Of a stretch of 64,000 nt of DNA, positions 30,733 to 39,005 are shown one piece after another. The stretch is taken from contig NZ_JFHL01000002.1 in NCBI RefSeq assembly GCF_003664995.1, positions 558,001 to 622,000 of the forward strand, given 5' to 3'. This DNA comes from Mesotoga sp. BH458_6_3_2_1 (GTDB lineage: Bacteria; Thermotogota; Thermotogae; Petrotogales; Kosmotogaceae). Position numbers and translations under genes: made by a program. The stretch's first letter is position 1. The number at the start of each line of letters is the position of its first letter. A model generated the notes under the pieces. It was not told the DNA's origin, did not search any database, and saw nothing but the letters and a program-made list of their open reading frames with translations.

Positions 30733-31665
30733 GTGAAGAGAGTTATTCCTTACATATTTATTGCACCTGCAGGTGCAATAATTGGTTTCTTTCTGTTATA
30801 TCCATTGATATACTCATTTGCCATCAGCTTTTTTGAGTGGGATCTTTCTCCGACAATGACTTTCGTGGGTTTGGGGAACTACGCACAGATTCTATCATCG
30901 AGCGAATTCTGGGACTCAATGTTATACACCGCTTATTACATTCTCGGTGTTCTCCCTTTTTCACTACTTATCGGTTTTCTTTTTGCCAATCTTCTGAACG
31001 ATTCGACAATGAAGGGAATAGGGTTCTTCAGAATGATCTATTTCCTTCCGGTAGTAACATCGCCTATTGCTGCTGGTATGGGCTTCAGCTTTCTTTTCAG
31101 TACTGAATTAGGGTATATTAATCACATAATCGGGTCTTTCGGAGGGGAGTATGTGAACTGGTTGACCAACCCAGATGGGATCTTTCAAATCCTTTTCAAC
31201 TGGACTGGAATTCAGCTTCCGAGGATCTTGCAGGGTCCTAGCGTGGCGCTGTTCGTGATAATATTGATGGGTATCTGGCAGAATATTGGATACGCAATGG
31301 TCGTCTATCTTGCAGGCCTTCAGAATATCCCGGCGACTTACTATGAAGCTGCGGCCCTGAGTGGGGCAAACAAGTTTCAGATGTTGAGAAAGATCACTGT
31401 ACCGCTTCTTTCGCCCACCACTTTCTTTCTACTGATAATGTTCAGCATAAGCTCCTTTCAGGTCTTTGGTCCAATAATGGTCATGACTCCCGACGGAGGG
31501 CCGCTCAACACAACCTCGGTCGTTGTCTTTAGGCTCTATCGAGAGGCTTTCTCATATTACAGGTTTGGTTATGCAGCAGCAATGGCCTTTGTTTTATTCT
31601 TATTCGTGGTATCTCTTACTGCCTTTCAGGTGAAAACTATCGAGAGGACTGTACATTATGACTAA
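30733..31665 (+). CDS. CUT1-family sugar ABC transporter permease (MalF/UgpA-like)
   Basis: A 310-residue protein with six membrane segments and the EAA-loop typical of binding-protein-dependent permeases (YYEAAALSGANKFQMLRKITVPLLSP). The signal-anchor-like N-terminus (RVIPYIFIAPAGAIIGFFLL) is typical of CUT1 MalF/UgpA-type proteins. GTG 30733 follows GGGGGTC. The 100-bp gap before it holds no clear promoter that I can define. The end overlaps the second permease by 8 bp. It is the first of three importer genes; no ATPase gene is nearby, so it probably shares an MsmX-type ATPase, which is inference. Confidence 0.9.
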   Translation: MKRVIPYIFIAPAGAIIGFFLLYPLIYSFAISFFEWDLSPTMTFVGLGNYAQILSSSEFWDSMLYTAYYILGVLPFSLLIGFLFANLLNDSTMKGIGFFRMIYFLPVVTSPIAAGMGFSFLFSTELGYINHIIGSFGGEYVNWLTNPDGIFQILFNWTGIQLPRILQGPSVALFVIILMGIWQNIGYAMVVYLAGLQNIPATYYEAAALSGANKFQMLRKITVPLLSPTTFFLLIMFSISSFQVFGPIMVMTPDGGPLNTTSVVVFRLYREAFSYYRFGYAAAMAFVLFLFVVSLTAFQVKTIERTVHYD

Positions 31666-32479
31666 AAGGATCGGGAGAGTTTTCAAGTACGCGATACTTA
31701 TAGCCGGTGCAGTTGTAATGATCTTCCCGTTCTTCTGGTCTTTCATGACATCTTTCAAGGATTTGAGAGAGATTCTCAGAGATCCCTTTTCTCTTATTCC
31801 CAGGGAGTTTACTCTGAAGAATTATGTCAATGTATTCACGAAGGTTCCATTTGCCAGATACCTTTTGAATAGCACAATTGTAGCGCTGGCTACTACTTTT
31901 TTGCAGCTTGTGACGGCTTCTCTGGCAGCCTTCGCATTTGCCAGGATGAGATTCAGGGGCAGAGAAGTGATATTCTATATCTTTCTTGTGACTATGATGA
32001 TTCCCCAGCAAGTTGTAATGATTCCTCAGTATCTGGTAGTAATGAGGCTCAACATGGACAATTCATATTTTGGGTTGATTATGCCTCACGCGGCTACCGC
32101 AATTTCGATCTTCTTTCTCAGGCAGTTCTTCTTGACTATCCCGAGAGATCTTGAGGATGCTGCCACGATTGATGGTTGCGGCCCCCTCAGGACTCTGTTC
32201 AATGTATTTCTTCCCTTGACTAAGCCAGCTATAGCTACCATAGCCGTTTTCTCTTTTATGTGGTCGTGGAATAACTACTTCTGGCCTTTGCTTATCATAA
32301 GTGAACCGGAAATGAGAACCGTCCAGTTGGGGTTGGCGATGTTCAAGTCAGAGGGAGGAATCCAGTGGGGAGAGTTTATGGCTGCGACAGTAGTAGCCAC
32401 CTTACCGATTATGATTGCTTATTTCATTGCCCAGAAACAGTTTGTCAAAGGGATAACCCTTACGGGACTAAAAGGATAG
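31658..32479 (+). CDS. CUT1-family sugar ABC transporter permease (MalG/UgpE-like)
   Basis: A 273-residue partner permease with six membrane segments. The EAA-loop is [28 protein letters not shown], and the C-terminal [12 protein letters not shown] tail is characteristic of MalG/UgpE proteins. It starts within the end of the first permease and is followed after 16 bp by the binding protein, behind GAGAAGGAGG. Confidence 0.9.
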   Translation: MTKRIGRVFKYAILIAGAVVMIFPFFWSFMTSFKDLREILRDPFSLIPREFTLKNYVNVFTKVPFARYLLNSTIVALATTFLQLVTASLAAFAFARMRFRGREVIFYIFLVTMMIPQQVVMIPQYLVVMRLNMDNSYFGLIMPHAATAISIFFLRQFFLTIPRDLEDAATIDGCGPLRTLFNVFLPLTKPAIATIAVFSFMWSWNNYFWPLLIISEPEMRTVQLGLAMFKSEGGIQWGEFMAATVVATLPIMIAYFIAQKQFVKGITLTGLKG

Positions 32480-32495
32480 AGAGAAGGAGGAAAAA

Positions 32496-33740
32496 ATGAA
32501 AAGAATGACTACGGTGCTTTTGCTGTTAATACTAGCAGTTGCTGGCCTCGGGTCCGTAACTCTCACATTCTGGCATTCGATGTCGGATTATCAGAAGCCG
32601 ATCATCGACAAGCTTGTTGCGGATTTCAACAAGGCTCACAAAGACATCACGGTAAGGGCAATGTTTCAGGGATCCTACGATGATACTGTTACAAAGCTAA
32701 AGACGGCTCTTCTCACCGGGAAGGGACCGGATGTTGCTCAGGTCAACATAGAGCATATTCAGATCTTTTCCAAAGATGGTTCTTTACAGAATCTTACTGA
32801 TCTGATCGGCGGCGACTCTTCTTTGAGTCCAGAGGACTTTGTCGATAGTTTCTGGCAGACGATAATTCGTGACGGCAACCCTTACGCTCTTCCATTTAAC
32901 ATAAGTGCACTGATGCTGTATTACAACAAAGATCACTTCAAGGCGGCCGGACTAGATCCTGAAAGACCACCTCGGAACTGGGAGGAGTTGGAGGAATATG
33001 CGCGAAAGCTGACAGTCAGAAAGCCTGGTGATTCAAGGCCTTCACAGTATGGTCTCTTGTGGGGTGTTGACGCAATGTTCTACCAGTTTGAACCACTGGT
33101 CTGGCAGAATTGCGGAGAGATCTTCAATGAGCAAATGACCGAGTGTATTATCAATTCTTCTGAGGGAATTGAGGCTCTGGAAACGTGGCGGAGATGGTTT
33201 AGTGAAGGCCTTTCTCCTGCTGATCTAACTATTGATGAAGGAATACAGTCCTTCACAATGGGGAGAATCTCGATGGGCCCCATGACGAGTGGAGGAATTC
33301 GTTACGCTCTCGAGAACATACCCTGGAGTCTAGGGGTGGCTCCTCTACCTGAAGGCAGACAGAAGGCCACAACGCTTGGAGGAGGATCTCTTGCCATCAT
33401 GGCCGGACTCTCAGAAGAGAAGCTTCAGGCAGCCTGGACCTTCATCAAATGGATGGTTTCAGAGAAGAACACATTGTTCTGGTACGAGGGAACGGGATAC
33501 ATGCCGGTTCTGAAGTCTGCAATGAGTTCTCTTGAGATACAGCTGATCTGGCAGCGCTTCCCGCAGTTAAAGGCTCCTATAGACTCGATAGAATTTGCCA
33601 GAGCCAGACCGGTTCACACAAATATCATTGAGATCAGGAACATTCTTTACAACGCTGTTGAGCAGGTAAGAAAAGGGGTTTCAGAGCCAAAACCGGCTTT
33701 CGATGATGCAGTGACGAAAGTCGACGAGTTGCTCGAGTGA
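32496..33740 (+). CDS. Sugar ABC transporter substrate-binding protein (UgpB-like)
   Basis: A 414-residue exported protein: signal peptide of about 20 residues (MKRMTTVLLLLILAVAGLGS), then a family 1 binding-protein fold (TLTFWHSMSDYQKPIIDKLVADF, GKGPDVAQVNIEHI, LPFNISALMLYYNKDHFKAAGL). No lipobox cysteine follows the signal, so it is probably soluble in the periplasm. The fold resembles glycerol-3-phosphate/maltooligosaccharide binders, but the ligand cannot be assigned. The gene order permease-permease-binding protein is reversed compared with the usual one. The Omp85-like gene follows by 9 bp. Confidence 0.9.
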   Translation: MKRMTTVLLLLILAVAGLGSVTLTFWHSMSDYQKPIIDKLVADFNKAHKDITVRAMFQGSYDDTVTKLKTALLTGKGPDVAQVNIEHIQIFSKDGSLQNLTDLIGGDSSLSPEDFVDSFWQTIIRDGNPYALPFNISALMLYYNKDHFKAAGLDPERPPRNWEELEEYARKLTVRKPGDSRPSQYGLLWGVDAMFYQFEPLVWQNCGEIFNEQMTECIINSSEGIEALETWRRWFSEGLSPADLTIDEGIQSFTMGRISMGPMTSGGIRYALENIPWSLGVAPLPEGRQKATTLGGGSLAIMAGLSEEKLQAAWTFIKWMVSEKNTLFWYEGTGYMPVLKSAMSSLEIQLIWQRFPQLKAPIDSIEFARARPVHTNIIEIRNILYNAVEQVRKGVSEPKPAFDDAVTKVDELLE

Positions 33741-33749
33741 GGTGATTAG

Positions 33750-34937
33750 ATGAAGCGAATACTTCTGTCGGTAATGTTCATTTTCTTTTCTTTGACGGTT
33801 TTTGCTAACAAAATCGTTGAAATCGAAGTAACGGGTATTGAAAAGACACTTCCGCAAGTGGTGATAAATATTTCCGGGCTCAAGATCGGTGAAGAGCTAA
33901 GTATCGAGAGAGTTTACAGGGCGAAGAGAAATCTGGAAGAGTGCGGTCTCTTTACAGATGTATATCTTCAGCTTGGGGATGTCGGTGGTGATTACAAGCT
34001 GGTGATTTCTGTTCAAGAAAGTTCTTCTTTCTACCCGTATTTTGGCGAGTATCTAACATTGGGAGTGGGAGATCGAAACCTTCTGGGTTCTGGGGTGAAC
34101 GTTTATGGGGGAATCCGCTTTCTGAGGTTCACCGATAAGAAATTACTTGGCTTTCTTCCCCAACCCGAGTTTTTCTGGGGTGGATTGAGATTTGGCGCGA
34201 GCACCTTTAGCGCCTTTGGAACAGAAATAAATCCCTTCATTGAGGTGACTCTCTTTAAAGAGGTTCCGTGGCAAGACGATATTATGCTTTCTCTGAATTC
34301 TGTAGAGCTGGGTGGAACCCATCCCTTTGGAGAGTATGTTGCCGGAATTTCCTATACGTACGAAAATGCGTCGTTTGAGGCCACGCCTGCAAATGACTAC
34401 TCGGTTTCGATACTCACTGGAGCCTTTTCGTTTGGAGATGAGGATAACTACCAGGAGAGTCGAGGGAACTTATACGGAAAGACGTCTCTCTCCTACGGAT
34501 TTGGTGACGGAATAAATTATCTGCAACAGAAGGCGTCTGTTAATTATTGGTACAGGATCATTGGAAGAATTTACATTGAGAGTGAGACAAGAGGAGGCGT
34601 GACTTATTTCGGAGATGCGCCGGTGACCAGGCGTTTCTACCTGGGAGGAAGTACCGATCTCAAGGGCTGGAACCCCTATGCATTTAATCCCAGATTCTAT
34701 GCGCTGGAGATACTTCAGGCAGGAGTCCCTCTCACTGAGAGCTTCGCTGTTGCTCCTTCCGATGATATGAGCACCTTCATTCCCAAGCTTTACTTGATGG
34801 CGGCTGCCGGTGACAACGCCACTCTCGGTCTGTCGATAGGAATAGGTTTCGAGTGGAGAACACCTCTGGGAGTTGGAGTGGAGCCTCAGGTGTTTTTCGG
34901 GGGAAACGGGTTCAAGTTCTACTTCGAACTCAGGTGA
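33750..34937 (+). CDS. Short Omp85/BamA-like outer-membrane protein with one POTRA domain
   Basis: A 395-residue exported protein with signal peptide MKRILLSVMFIFFSLTVFAN. One POTRA domain follows (about residues 20-90: KIVEIEVTGIEKT through YRAKRNLEECGLFTDVYLQ), then a beta-barrel of about 300 residues. The Omp85 signature usually read as (V/I)RG(F/Y) is here FYLGGSTDLKGW, with Lys in place of the conserved Arg. Full BamA has five POTRA domains, so this is more like a small TamA/Omp85 variant. It lies 9 bp after the sugar-binding protein in the same operon, so it may serve the same uptake system by placing or forming an outer-membrane pore; that is inference. Confidence 0.78.
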   Translation: MKRILLSVMFIFFSLTVFANKIVEIEVTGIEKTLPQVVINISGLKIGEELSIERVYRAKRNLEECGLFTDVYLQLGDVGGDYKLVISVQESSSFYPYFGEYLTLGVGDRNLLGSGVNVYGGIRFLRFTDKKLLGFLPQPEFFWGGLRFGASTFSAFGTEINPFIEVTLFKEVPWQDDIMLSLNSVELGGTHPFGEYVAGISYTYENASFEATPANDYSVSILTGAFSFGDEDNYQESRGNLYGKTSLSYGFGDGINYLQQKASVNYWYRIIGRIYIESETRGGVTYFGDAPVTRRFYLGGSTDLKGWNPYAFNPRFYALEILQAGVPLTESFAVAPSDDMSTFIPKLYLMAAAGDNATLGLSIGIGFEWRTPLGVGVEPQVFFGGNGFKFYFELR

Positions 34938-34995
34938 CTTCTTGGGTAGCTTGACAAGAAGATCAATCGTTCTTCTTTGCTGGCACAAAACGAGA

Positions 34996-35024
34996 GAACC
35001 GGCCGCGAAACGGCCGGTTCTTTT
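34996..35024. terminator. Terminator between the Omp85-like gene and nrdG (probably bidirectional)
   Basis: GAACCGGCCG (34996-35005) pairs with CGGCCGGTTC (35011-35020) around CGAAA, followed by TTTT on the plus strand. On the minus strand the stem is followed by CTCTCGTTTTG. It sits between convergent genes and can serve both. Confidence 0.88.
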
Positions 35025-35041
35025 GCCACCTTAGAGTCTTT

Positions 35042-35704
35042 CTACTTTCTAACGGAAACGTTCTGCACATATCCAGAGATCAAGTCGGCGAATTGTCCTA
35101 ACACTGAATCCGAATAAGGTGGCGATTCGCAAAACCCGGCTACCGGTCTATACTGCTGAACTGAAACCAACGACGCTCCGCTGCACATTCTCGCAAGCTC
35201 TTCGAAATCCTTTTCAGGAACGTAAGGTGGAAACATTGTGATCCTTATCTCATGAGTGGAGAAAGTTTTTACCAACTCAATGCTTTTCTGAATTTGCTTC
35301 AGATTTACAGTAGAGAACTGCTCATAGTCCAAAGACTTGAGATCGACAGCGACATAGTCGATGATGTCTAGGAACTCCCTGAGAATATCTGAATTCCATC
35401 CATTGGTGTCGAGTTTAACCAGTACAGCCGGAAATTGGGCTTTCAGACTTTCAACAAAAGGGATCAGATCGTCTGCCCTTAGTGTCGGCTCTCCCCCGGT
35501 AATAACAACCGCATCTATGAGAGCTGCCCTTTTGTCAAGGTATTCGAAGACCTCCGATTCACCGACTTTCTCCTCAACCATTTCTTTTAGTTCGGGATTG
35601 TGGCAATAAGAACAGTCGAAATTACAGCTTGAGGTAAACAGTGTCAGGGCTACTTTGCCCGGATAGTCCACTAGACTGACCCTCTCCATTCCTGCGAAAT
35701 TCAT
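35042..35704 (-). CDS. nrdG: Anaerobic ribonucleotide reductase activating protein (radical SAM)
   Basis: A 220-residue radical SAM enzyme that makes the glycyl radical on NrdD. The [4Fe-4S]/SAM motif is CNFDCSYCHNPEL (CxxxCxxC). The N-terminal GMERVSLVDYPGKVALTLFTSSC block is typical of the longer NrdG form. ITGGEPTL is the SAM-binding GGE motif. ATG 35704 follows GGGAGAGAG. Its first 83 bp lie inside the annotated end of nrdD in another frame (see nrdD). Confidence 0.93.
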   Translation of the reverse strand: MNFAGMERVSLVDYPGKVALTLFTSSCNFDCSYCHNPELKEMVEEKVGESEVFEYLDKRAALIDAVVITGGEPTLRADDLIPFVESLKAQFPAVLVKLDTNGWNSDILREFLDIIDYVAVDLKSLDYEQFSTVNLKQIQKSIELVKTFSTHEIRITMFPPYVPEKDFEELARMCSGASLVSVQQYRPVAGFCESPPYSDSVLGQFADLISGYVQNVSVRK

Positions 35705-37775
35705 CTACTTTCTCTCTCCCAACTCTGTAAGTCTCTCTCGTTTTGAATTCTTCCTGTTTTCCAGTGTTCCAGTTCTGTACTGGTCTGTAGTAGCCTGTAA
35801 TCCTTGAATACACCTCGGTTGGCTTTCCGCATTCGGGACAAGTGAACTGCTCTCCTCTTATATATCCGTGGTTCTGACAGACCGAGTAGGTGGGTGAAAT
35901 CGTGAAGTAAGGAATCCTGTAATTCTCGGCGATCTTTCTCACGAGCTGCCTGGTCGTTTTCCAGTCAGATATTCTCTCTCCAAGGAAGGAGTGGAATACT
36001 GTGCCTCCGGTATATTTCTGCTGTAGTTCCTCCTGAAGGTCTAGAGCACTGAAAATGTCCTTCGTGTAGTCCACAGGCAGATGTGAAGAGTTTGTGTAAT
36101 AAGGGTTCTCTTTTCCCGCAGTAAGTATTTGAGGGAATTTTCTTCTGTCCATCTTGGCGAGTCTGTAAGCCGTTGATTCGGCCGGTGTCGCCTCTAGGTT
36201 ATAGAGATGGTCGGTTGTCTCCTGATAACCGATTATCTTGTTTCTCATGAAGTTCAGCACTCTCAATGCAAACTGGTAGCCCTCTTCTTCGGCTATGGTC
36301 TTTTTTATCCAGCGGGCATTCATACTTGCTTCATTCATTCCTATCAAGCCAATAGTAGAAAAATGGTTGTCGAAGTTCTTCAGATATCTCTTTGTGTATG
36401 GATATAGGCCTTCACTATTCAGTTTCTCTACTACCGATCTCTTGATTTCAAGACTTCGGCTCGACAGATCCATCATTTTCGAAAGCCTTTCGAAAAACTC
36501 TTCTTCACTCTTGCTGAGGTATGCAATTCTAGGAAGGTTTATTGTAACGACGCCTATGGAACCCGTGAACTCATCTGAACCGAAGAGTCCCCCACCTCTC
36601 CTTTTCAATTCGCGTTTGTCAAGTTGCAACCTGCAACACATACTCCTCACATCGTCAGGATCTAGGTCGGAGTTTATGAAGTTCTGGAAGTAGGGAGTGC
36701 CATATTTGCTTGTTATCTCAAAGAGAAGCTCTGCATCCTGATTCTCCCAGTCAAAATCCTTGGTGATATTGTAGGTCGGTATTGGATACTGGAAGCCTCG
36801 ACCATTTGCATCTCCCTCGTCGAGAATCTCAAGGAAGGCGCGGTTTATCATCTTCATTTCTTCCTGACATTCCCCATAAGTGAAGTCCATCGCTTCCCCT
36901 CCAACTATTGCCGGCTCATTCTTCAATTTTGCCGGGACAACCCAGTCGAGGGTAATATTAGTGAATGGGGCCTGTGTACCCCATCTAGAAGGCGTATTTA
37001 CTCCGAAGACAAAAGATTGAATGTTCTGTTTGACTTCTTTGAGCGAAAGGTTGTCGATCTTCACGAAGGGCGCGAGATAGGTATCGAATGAAGAAAAAGC
37101 CTGAGCACCTGCCCATTCATTCTGGAGTATTCCAAGGAAGTTCACCATCTGATTCACAAGTGTAGAAAGGTGTTTTGCCGGCGATGACGACACCTTTCCC
37201 GTCACTCCTCCGAGACCTTCCTCAATAAGCTGTTTGAGGCTCCAGCCTGCACAGTATCCCGAAAGCATTGAGAGATCATGAATATGGATGTCACCCTCTC
37301 GGTGGGCGTTGCCTATCTGTGGGTCGTAGACCTCCCTTAGCCAGTAATTGGCGGTTACCGTACCGCTGTTGTGAAGAATCAGCCCTCCGATTGAGTATGT
37401 GACTGTAGAGTTCTCATGTACCCGCCAGTCAAGCATGTCGAGATAGCTGTTAACTGTCTTTGAGAAGTCGAGCATGGAGGAATCAAGTTCTCTGAGTTTC
37501 TCCCTGTGTCTTCTATAGAGTATATATGCCTTGGCAGCATCGGCAAATGCAAGGTTTTCAAGCGTTCTTTCTACAGAGTCCTGAATATCCTCTATGTCTA
37601 CGAGATTGTCAGCCGTTTTTGGCTGAAAATCCGCCACGACTCTCAGTGCGACCCTCTCAAGTATGTCTTCGTTATAGTGGGTTTCGGTTGCCTCAAATGC
37701 TTTTTTCATGGCGTTGATTATCTTCTCCAGTTCGAATTCGACTATGGCTCCGTTTCTTTTCCTAACATTCAACAT
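35622..37775 (-). CDS. nrdD: Anaerobic (class III) ribonucleoside-triphosphate reductase
   Basis: Reduces ribonucleotides to deoxyribonucleotides using a glycyl radical. The 717-residue protein has an N-terminal ATP-cone (LNVRKRNGAIVEFELEKIINAM), the catalytic ten-stranded barrel, a C-terminal zinc site (CQNHG and CPECG) and the glycyl radical motif SRITGYYRP with Gly661. ATG 37775 follows GGAGGTAA. In the family the radical glycine is usually about 25-30 residues from the C-terminus; here 56 residues follow. The last ~27 codons overlap nrdG in a different frame, and a TAG in the adjacent frame lies just before the nrdG ATG. The operon starts at a promoter with NrdR-like boxes. Confidence 0.93.
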   Translation of the reverse strand: MLNVRKRNGAIVEFELEKIINAMKKAFEATETHYNEDILERVALRVVADFQPKTADNLVDIEDIQDSVERTLENLAFADAAKAYILYRRHREKLRELDSSMLDFSKTVNSYLDMLDWRVHENSTVTYSIGGLILHNSGTVTANYWLREVYDPQIGNAHREGDIHIHDLSMLSGYCAGWSLKQLIEEGLGGVTGKVSSSPAKHLSTLVNQMVNFLGILQNEWAGAQAFSSFDTYLAPFVKIDNLSLKEVKQNIQSFVFGVNTPSRWGTQAPFTNITLDWVVPAKLKNEPAIVGGEAMDFTYGECQEEMKMINRAFLEILDEGDANGRGFQYPIPTYNITKDFDWENQDAELLFEITSKYGTPYFQNFINSDLDPDDVRSMCCRLQLDKRELKRRGGGLFGSDEFTGSIGVVTINLPRIAYLSKSEEEFFERLSKMMDLSSRSLEIKRSVVEKLNSEGLYPYTKRYLKNFDNHFSTIGLIGMNEASMNARWIKKTIAEEEGYQFALRVLNFMRNKIIGYQETTDHLYNLEATPAESTAYRLAKMDRRKFPQILTAGKENPYYTNSSHLPVDYTKDIFSALDLQEELQQKYTGGTVFHSFLGERISDWKTTRQLVRKIAENYRIPYFTISPTYSVCQNHGYIRGEQFTCPECGKPTEVYSRITGYYRPVQNWNTGKQEEFKTRETYRVGREKVDEFRRNGEGQSSGLSGQSSPDTVYLKL

Positions 37776-37798
37776 CTCATTACCTCCATGAATAGCCT

Positions 37799-37808
37799 CA
37801 ATAAATAG
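37799..37808 (-). promoter_or_regulatory. NrdR-box-like site 2
   Basis: CAATAAATAG differs from the NrdR-box core CwATATaTwG at one position. It starts exactly 31 bp from the first box, the tandem three-helical-turn spacing known for NrdR operators. It lies downstream of the -10, in the leader of nrdD. Confidence 0.6.
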
Positions 37809-37820
37809 TGGACAATGATG

Positions 37821-37849
37821 ATTGTAGCACAATATATTGATAATTCCAA
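37821..37849 (-). promoter_or_regulatory. nrdDG promoter
   Basis: On the minus strand TTGGAA (37844-37849), a 17-bp spacer and TACAAT (37821-37826). The first NrdR-like box fills the spacer. The start would be near 37814, about 40 bp before the nrdD ATG. Confidence 0.7.
37830..37839 (-). promoter_or_regulatory. NrdR-box-like site 1
   Basis: CAATATATTG is a perfect palindrome and matches the published NrdR-box core (CwATATaTwG) at all positions. It sits between the -35 and -10 of the nrdDG promoter, where binding would block polymerase. No nrdR gene is in this window. Confidence 0.7.
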
Positions 37850-37988
37850 AGAAAACTGCTGTTTCATAACCCGATCAGAAAGACTTCTCCCAACAGTACA
37901 GAAGAGGAGGAAAGCAACCTCCAGAATCCTTTTCGGAAGTACTTACAAGAGAGCGAAAAACGTAGCACTTACTTGAATATCATAAAGT

Positions 37989-38537
37989 TTACCTTCGAGA
38001 GCTTCTTATAAATCTTGTTACATTATTTGTACCGATTCTATTTAACATTGCTACGAATGCTTCGGCCGTTGCCAATGCGTCCCCAAGAGCTCTATGGCGA
38101 GATTCTGGGACTATCCCCAATCTTGCAAGCAGTATGTCAAGATTGTTTCTACCATATCTGAACACAGCTTTCGACATTTCTACGGTATCTATATATGAGT
38201 TCTGAAGCCTGCCCAGTCCGGACTGTTGGGCGTAATAGTCGAGAAAGGAGAGATCGAACGGAGCGTTGTGAATTACGAGAGTTGCGTCTCCAACGAAGGA
38301 AAAAAAGTCTTTGAGAACATCTTTTACCTCAGGCTTCCCCTTAACAGTCAAATTGCTGATTCCCGTCAGGGCAGTTATTGTGATTGGAATAATACATGCT
38401 GGATCTATAAGTGAATCGTAGTAATCGTTCCTGCAGACTTTCCAGTCGCGTACACGCACTCCCGCGACCTCGATCAGTCTCGCCCCGCGTTGAGGGCTCA
38501 TTCCCGTTGTCTCCGTGTCAAGAACGACAAATTCCAA
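37989..38537 (-). CDS. DEDDh 3'-5' exonuclease (DnaQ/PolC exonuclease-like)
   Basis: A 182-residue stand-alone exonuclease. ExoI motif VLDTETTGM (catalytic D, E), ExoII VIHNAPFDLSFLDYYA (catalytic D) and ExoIII HRALGDALATAEAF (H and D of DEDDh) are complete. It may proofread or trim nucleic acid; no polymerase alpha part is attached. TTG 38537 is chosen because GGGAGGGG lies just upstream; ATG 38558 is a second option. A paralogue is at 55128-55685. The C-terminal NVTRFIRSSRR is basic. The 213-bp gap downstream, to nrdD, holds the nrdDG promoter plus a weak GGAGG/CCTCC hairpin near 37904-37930. Confidence 0.85.
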   Translation of the reverse strand: MEFVVLDTETTGMSPQRGARLIEVAGVRVRDWKVCRNDYYDSLIDPACIIPITITALTGISNLTVKGKPEVKDVLKDFFSFVGDATLVIHNAPFDLSFLDYYAQQSGLGRLQNSYIDTVEMSKAVFRYGRNNLDILLARLGIVPESRHRALGDALATAEAFVAMLNRIGTNNVTRFIRSSRR

Positions 38538-38687
38538 AAGACTCCCCTCCCATTTCATTCTACAATGAAAGAAGTTTCTTCGGAAAGAGTCAGAGATTAT
38601 GTTTGTGAAGAATTGGGCAAATCTGTTAAGCCGCTTTTCCAATCTAAAGCCATTGCATAGAGTATAATTTTTATGAGGTGAACCACG

Positions 38688-39005
38688 ATGGATGACAAGG
38701 TAAATCATTCCGAAGAGGAAATAAGGGAACGCTATAGAAAGGCTCTTGAATCAGCAGTTCAAAAAGCTCCGATCAGATCTGGAGAGAGATTGTATCTTAC
38801 AGATCTCTGGGCTGTCACCTCAATTCCTGAAGAGGTCATTGTAGAGACTCTTGCTTCTTCCGAGTTGAAGCTGCCCGAAGGGGTATCCTGCATAGTCGAC
38901 GATAGAAGGAAGAAGAAGAGGATCATTTATGGAAAACGGGAATCTAATGAAAAAAGTGGCGGTCCTAAGCAGCCCAGAATACGCAAGGTGCAGGGAGAAG
39001 ATTAG
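38688..39005 (+). CDS. Uncharacterised 105-residue protein
   Basis: Not recognised. It starts MDDKVNHSEEEIRERYRKAL with a helical, highly charged N-terminus, has a central SGERLYLTDLWAVTSIPEEVIVETL segment that could form a small winged-helix-like fold, and a basic C-terminus (DDRRKKKRIIYGKRE). No membrane segment or signal is seen. ATG 38688 follows GAGGTGA, and TATAAT at 38663-38668 is a likely -10. The last 77 bp overlap the DUF362 gene in another frame, so the two are translationally coupled. The overlap and codon use make it a likely real gene. Confidence 0.6.
   Translation: MDDKVNHSEEEIRERYRKALESAVQKAPIRSGERLYLTDLWAVTSIPEEVIVETLASSELKLPEGVSCIVDDRRKKKRIIYGKRESNEKSGGPKQPRIRKVQGED

Noticed and set aside
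37904-37930. GGAGG/CCTCC hairpin as a strong terminator for the exonuclease gene
   Set aside because: Only a 5-bp stem with no T-run; kept only as a remark in the exonuclease entry.
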